Assembly: GCA_013433145.1 (NCBI GenBank)
Contig: CM024187.1
Location: 7,901,326-7,965,325 of the forward strand
Origin: Ascaris suum
Lineage: Eukaryota > Nematoda > Chromadorea > Rhabditida > Ascarididae
DNA length: 64,000 bases
Reading direction: 5' to 3'
The notes under the pieces were generated by a model that had not been told where the DNA came from, made no database searches, and was given only the letters and a program-made list of their open reading frames with translations. Of this stretch, positions 25,401 to 32,600 are shown in pieces (position 1 is the first letter of the stretch; each line of letters opens with the position of its first letter). The position numbers were made by a program, and so were the translations under genes.

Positions 25401-28400
25401 TTGCTACTGATGGGTATGAAGAGGGATGGGGTTGAATATTGGTTGTTTATCCTTAGGGAACGTCGTTATCTGGTGCAGGGTTGAAGAATTCATAAGATTT
25501 TGCATGCACTCCATGGCGTTTTATTGTCATATACAGAAAAGGCAAGTTTTCTTCTTCTTTTTTCGATGAAGATTGCTCTCAAAGAGTTGTTCACCTCACT
25601 GTCGAAACAGTTTTCTCAATGTAGCCTCGAGGATGGGCCACCCCCCTGATCATGCTGTAATACCACAGCTGCGCTCACTCGCTTTCTCGTGTCCTTCTTC
25701 CTCTTCGGAAAGATAGTAGTGTTCAGTATACACTGGATGTTGTATTATTTTGTCTGGAACAATTTTCATTCGGTTCAAGATGAGTACCGCTGCCCAGCAG
25801 CTCACCAACATAGTTGTGCCTCGAACTTTTGCCGATAAATTAGTTATTTTAAACAAGAACTGTTTTGGGAAGACTGCGTTGCAGACAATAGGCGACATGC
25901 CGTTAACTGTCGATTTACTTTCTCTTTGTCAGTGTTAGGTTTTTTTCGTGGAGATGGAGGCTCGCACACACGCGAAATATGTTGCAATCTATTCCCACTC
26001 CCCCCATCTGCCTCTCCCGCAGTGCATCGGCGGGCTGGATTATTGCATTTCGCAAGGATCAGTAGCGGATTATGTGCTCGGATCATAGCACTCCGTATTC
26101 TTTGGTATCCTGCGATCGTTGCACTAGCACATTGAAATTGAAAATTGTGGTCTTTAGAACGTTATCGTCGGATTATTCGCTGAAAAGACATCGTTCGACG
26201 TGTGTGGAAGTGAAGGCGGCCGCGGCTGCGGCTGCAAAAGCGGCTAATGAAGCGTAAGTTTCCATCGATTGTCCATTGTTTCTGCTTTCTTCTTTTGCAT
26301 CTATTCCGTGATTGTGAGCTTCCACCATCAAAGAAATTCTCAAACAGAGATGCGGAGAGGCGACGAAACTTTGGCTTGAAACATTGAATTTGCAAATTGA
26401 GGGTTGTTTTAGAACATGGAAACTGGGGCTTTTTTTAAAATAATTTAGTATGCTTTATGTTACTACGATCTTGTAGCATTTTCTTTGTTTGTGATTTTTT
26501 GAAGACAGCAAGAAAAGAGGATCGCAATCATGTGGCGAGCGAAAGTTTACTCCAGCCACTCATAATTTCGATCAGTGCCAACAATACCCACTGAACAAAA
26601 TCTCAGCAAATTTTTTGGGGGGAAGATGGCTGTTAGCTCGCATACAGTCGTATTGCCTGAACTAAGTTTGCGATTTTCATGCAGATGGCTCTTGTCGTCC
26701 CATCCCCTACGGAACACTTATGTTAAAATGTTTACGCCCTGCGGTATCACACACAGACTGACCCTTTTAGCTGCATTGTTGAACCATCGATTGATCCTGG
26801 AGATCTGTCGTGTTTGATTACAACGGACGAGTTGTTCAAAAATCGAAACCAAAACTCCAAATGGAGCACGGAAGCTCCAGATCTAGGATTCCTACAGTTT
26901 GCATTGGTAGGAAACTAACATTAAGAGATTATCTCACTTATATGAACTCCGTGGCGCAAATGTCGCGAAGCCGAAACGATAGACATGTGCTGCCCATAAA
27001 TCTGGAAACGAAGGTGATCTTGCATCATACGAATATGTGAGCTATAGAATTTTGAGGATGCTAACTTTCAATTTCTTTTTCAGTTTCGCTGCAAAGCTGC
27101 ATTTTGCGGTCGCTATTTGTCAACCCGAAGCCCAGTTTTCCAGAAATAATATGTTCTGGATGAGACATCTATATAGAACTTAAAGCCTCGAAAAGCGGAT
27201 CCTTAAAGGGGCCTTTAAATACGAAATAATTGCTGAAATGAAGCAAATGGAAGATGGGTACGGTAAGGGAAGCTGACTGCAATTTCTTTGCAGTTTCCAG
27301 AATCTTCTTACCTCTAGGTGAGATATGAAGTTTGTTGCGGATATTGTTAGTGCACTGTGTTAATGAATTTGCAGCGCAAAACATGTGCCTCAGTTTTTAC
27401 AAGAATCCAGCACCAACTTATCGACTACCTACCTGGTTTCTTCAGATCCCATGATGAGTCAGCAATTGGTGAGTTGCATCAAGTATTTTTCTGTTGATCT
27501 TGCTTTATCTAATCCTTTTCTTCCTTTAGCAGTCTGTCCACTTACCCTCCTTTTAGGATAATTGCGCTGAAGTCCATGTTGTCTTCCGGAAATTAAGCTT
27601 CATAATGGGCATCTGTAGACTGGTAGCTTGTAGAGACAGTGGAACCCTCCTCCCCTCCTTAGCGCCTTACGAAAGCGTTTTCGCTTTTGCAGCAGCGCCT
27701 CTGACGAAGGCAAAGGTGGCATCAGAATACGTACTAGCTGTGCACTGAAACCATCCCCGACGGTTCGGTATTGCTTCGGCACTATCGTGGAAACTAATTT
27801 GAATCGCGTTTCTAGTAGAACTACTGTGATAAATCCGATGACTATCACTGAAAGGATTGGGAAATCTCATCTCTTTTTTTAGCATTTGTTGAGAGCTTAT
27901 GCTCGTCTCATGCCAGTAAAATAGTAGAAGTTGCTGAGTTAATTGCAGGAAAACGCCCACTTTGGCGAAGCTGGTTAAAACCATAAGGATCTGTAAAAGC
28001 ACTGACCAAATTCTTCTTTCAAATGAGGCAGTCTTTTACACATTCATTTGACGTTCATCATGCTTATTTTCGTTGCCTCATACTTGCATCTACAGTCTAC
28101 ATTTTTTCGCATTTGCAGCAACCAAAGTCGGTCGCATATGCGGCTACTGACGCAAACGCTCGCATGGCTCGTCAACTGGCTCCTCTGAACAGCAGGGTCA
28201 TTTATCTCATTTCTCTTGTTTCATCAAGTTGATTAATTATTGCTTATGTTAAGAGCATCTCATGAAATCCGGTCGTCCGAAGCAGTTCGGTGAGGCGAAT
28301 TTCATCCGCTAATAATAGATTATCGAAAATTTGGTTGGCTTGGGCTGTAACACGCAACTGAAGTGCTACTGTAGGGCATCTCGAAAACAATCAGCTCACA

Positions 28401-29567
28401 TTAGGGTAGCAGTGCTTTTCTCTCCTCTGCGTTATGAATGCATACATTGCGGATACTTCACCATCCTGCAAGGTGTCTCAAGAGTAAACTACCACCACAG
28501 CCTCGTTTAGAGAGTTTGAACGATGCTTGCATTAGCAAGAACGGTAGCAGTAATCGATGTTGTCAATGTTATTGCGAGTCGTGCTTCTATAGAATTTCGT
28601 TATTCATCGTTTGGATCATGTTTTGACTGCAGCTTGGTGGAGCTAGCACAAAAGAGGGGGAGGTGACAGAAATATGTATGCTCATTTGTCGTTGTCGATA
28701 ATGTAAGTGGTGGATTCCCCGATCTTGCACGCAGAAGAGGAAGCGGGAAGGAACGTTTTACCCCACAGCGAGGGGAAAGAGTAATGGGGAATTGCCCCCA
28801 ATTAGGTTTGTTAAGAAAGATGCCTTTTTTGAGCATTAGAACCCTTTATGGGTTTCACTTACTGTATATTAGTTTCTTTATTGACCGTTCAAGTGCCATT
28901 GAAAACTTTCGATCAGAAGTACGATACAGCGCTAGATATGATCGTTCCTATGAAAGAATCCTGCATCCAAGGTTGGATATCTACTCCACCTACCTTTCCA
29001 CTTGGAATCCTCCCCTCATTCTCCCCCCTTTGAAGGTGAAATGAATTTTAACTTTTCAGAGAAGCTGGCAGATTTTCTGAGTTTGCTATTAATTCAGGCG
29101 GTTGTGATGCACTTTGAGCATATGATGGAGCGGAAAGTGTATTCAGTAAACTTTTTCAGTGAAAGGCTCATATAATTTCCCCATTTCTTCTTGAATGGTT
29201 CTTATTCTCGCCGTTATGGAGGCGGAGGGAGGTAAGGAGATATGATTGACTGAACCACTAATAGTGCACATTTTTTTTACCTATCATCACCCATTGATCT
29301 GTTTTTTTGGAGAATTTATGTCGGTCTGTGAATGCAAATGGCATGAAGTGTTTTAGGCATCGGATATGATAATAGCGCAGACGACATTTTTTGCGTTCGA
29401 CGATGATACCGACAGCGGTGTGTTGTGTCGTGTTTGTGATTGCTGGTTGCCGGCCAACGAGAATTCGAACGCATTGCGACGAATTGCATCCGGTGGCTGC
29501 TGATCCCGATAGCACTACTGTTGCAAACTCGTTAGTGTTATTTTGTTGGCAACAACGGTTGTCTCGG

Positions 29568-29608
<41 letters not shown>

Positions 29609-32600
29609 CATCCCTATGTGCATACATGCATAATTTTCTCTGCACTGCAACTTCAATTCACTTGAAAGATTTTTGCGTTGCAGTAAGTAGTCATCAAATA
29701 GCGCTGTTATGAAGGTGGGTGTACCGCAGAGAAATTCAGGCACGACTCATCGGTGACGCCACCGTCTGCATTTCTGCTTAACTCGCAGAACTCGGACATT
29801 GGTTCGCAGTCTTCAGCTCCATACTCACCGACTGGCAGTCGTAAGCGAGTTGGTTATGACTCCACCGAGGATCTCAGCTCGCAGTGCGGCAAAAGTAGCA
29901 AGCATCTCTGTCAGGTTGTTCCTTGCGATCATTTTTTGTTGGTGTTTTCTTGGAGCGCCTATAATTAATCTTCAAAGGAGTGCTAACAGTCAGAGTCCTT
30001 TGATTATAGAATGTCACATTGTATAAGGAAATAGGCTGCTTTCTAAGGTTTAAAAGAAGTTTTGTTTCAATTGGGCATGAATACACAGTAGTTATTCATT
30101 TTCGAGCGAAGACTAGTTTCATTACGGTGCACTGCAATAAGTTAGAGCACAGTTACCCGACTTTATGTAAATACATCTCTCCAGTCATTCAGTGCACCTC
30201 TCATTGTGTGTTATTGTGCTCGCGAGGTTATTGCATCACTTGCGGAGCAGAAATTTGGTTCTTTTTGCTTGCTAATGTTTCTGTAATAGCTAAGCAGGTC
30301 AGAGGGTTCGCAGTGGTGTCGTTGAAGATGCGAGTTCAGTTCTGAATTGAAAATGAGTTTTTACTTTCCTAATCGTGCCGAAATTGCATAAATGTTATCT
30401 AATATTCGATTTCTTGTGCCCACTTCTCAACTTATTGTAACTAGAACGGTCGTTTTTAGGCGTGTGGCAAGTTTTACTCATCTGAATGGAACCTGGAGCG
30501 ACACAAAAGAGAAAGTTGTCCCCTGAGGTCTAAACGTTCGAAAAGTGGTGATGAAAAGAGTCAGACCAGGTTGGTTTCCATCGTGCTGAACAGTTTTGTA
30601 GTTTAGTGGGCCGGTGGGATCTAGTGTTAAGTTTAAGGCGTTCAGCACAGCATGTACGTAATAGTTTGAAGCGATCAGCTCTCTTTGTCAAATACATTTA
30701 AATCGCTCCAATACAGGATAATTGCGTTATGCAACCTACCCTCACTTCTGTCCCGAAGGCGAAAGCTTACAACTCAAAGAACTTAAGTTGGCTTGTTTGC
30801 TGAGTTGCATTTCTCTATACCGTAGCACACATAAGAATTTGTGTGAGTGTGATGATTCATCTCCATGTAGCGATCTAATAATTGAAACACGAACAGTGCA
30901 GTTTCTTAGTTAAGTGAGACAGACAGACTCGAGACAGGCTAACAACGCAGTCAAAATATCTGTGCCTATATGTAATCCCCCCGATTCCTGCGCACACTTG
31001 TGCCCATACTTCACTAGCTGATGTCCTTCATATGCAAAATTGAGCGGAGCACTAAGAAAATCACCAAGGACATGTGTATTCCACCACCCCGCCCCAAAAA
31101 AAGATGAAGCCACTGAATTTCACGCTCTGCTCCATTTTAAACTGTTTTTTTTGCCGTACTTCCGTAGATATAAGCACCATGGCCGAAGTTTTAAGCGTTT
31201 TGCGCGAAAAACCACTCTTTATGCTGTGATATTGATAACAATTTCAGGCTGACGCGCCTGGATTCACTCGATTTAACGCCATTGCAACCAGTCGATCCGA
31301 AATGGATTGATGACTGTGCCCTTGTAGTTGGCGATTCACGAATTGGTGTTTCCCGATCGGTTGGTGTTTCAACGAAACGTTTTGCAGTTTCTTCGTTGCC
31401 GCGCCTTTCGGTCATCATGATATACTTTTGCATAACTTGACAAAGGAAAACGGATGGTTGTGTTGGTGCGAACTGGAATAGAAAAGCATTGGCAAATTAT
31501 ATAGGTTGCATAACGATGACGAAAACACCATGTAATACAAAACATCGAATTGCGTGTGATTACAGGTAGCATTTATTTGGCGACACTGACCAGCGGTATT
31601 GACAGTGAATTCTCCGTTGTTTGCTATTGTTTTTGCTTCCAAAATATTAAGTTTCTGCAGTTATTTTTGGTTCGTTTTGATGTAAACAGACAGAGACGCA
31701 AATGAGACCAAAGATTACACAATTTCCCTAGACGTAGATGTAGACACTGATGACTACTCATTTGTCTGTGGTATTAGAACGGACTGGAAAGTGATCCATA
31801 ACTGGAGCTAGCATGTCAGAAGGGACAAGTTTTAAGGGGAGAATGACATTCTCCATTTATGTGTTTGCACACTGTCATTTTTAAAAGTACGAGTTTATTG
31901 TATTCAGGTAATGTCGAGGAGCTCCACATATTTTGCATCGTTATTTCAATATTACGACAGTCACAGTGATGTGCCGTTACCGGTACCGGTCGACCCTCTT
32001 GCTTTCCAACAAGCAGTTGAAGTTTTTAAGGGAACGTTACCCTTGGACGGTTCGTAAATTTCATCTTCTCATGACTGAAGTCCGAGTGGTCATTATGCTG
32101 CTGCACAAACTTCTTAGTGTTATTGTCAGTTTTTGCCAGATTGCAACAAATGTTACTGCAAAGAAGGCTTTAATTGTCTTTTCAAGGGAACATTTTCGTT
32201 TTTGAAGGCGATGGCTGGGGACCCTGTGTTATATGTGATCGGTTCAGCGCGCGTTCCCGGTATATTTTAAAATTTTGCGGCACTTAGAGCTGGTAGGCCC
32301 CTAAGATACGAGTTTGACACATTTCAAGCACAGAGTAGTGCGCCATTCTTTTTCCGGGCACGGCCAGTGTTTTTTTTTCCTCAAAAAGCTTCTGTTCACG
32401 TTTTTCTAGTTTTCCTCCCAGCTAGCATGAATGTCAGCGCTTTAAAGATTGGCAATCCGGTTCACTGAAAAAAGCTTGTGCGTAAGTTTTCACGTGGTAA
32501 AATTGTGAAGTCGACTGAGCTTTGTTCGTCATTTCATGGTTGGTTCCTGATTTGGAAGGTTTGGCGGTCTTATTGTGGTCATTCATTTCAACCCCTGTTT

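Noticed and set aside
26111..26157. Cys pair C-D-R-C in frame with the right half of finger 4
   Set aside because: It would give 22 instead of 12 residues between Cys and His and there is no GT donor for a short intron; the left half ending 24911 fits exactly.
31690..31810. Open frame DYTISLDVDVDTDDYSF after an ACAG acceptor, first taken as a BTB exon
   Set aside because: It ends in TAG and interrupts the direct phase-0 join 31359/31908, which gives a complete BTB start.
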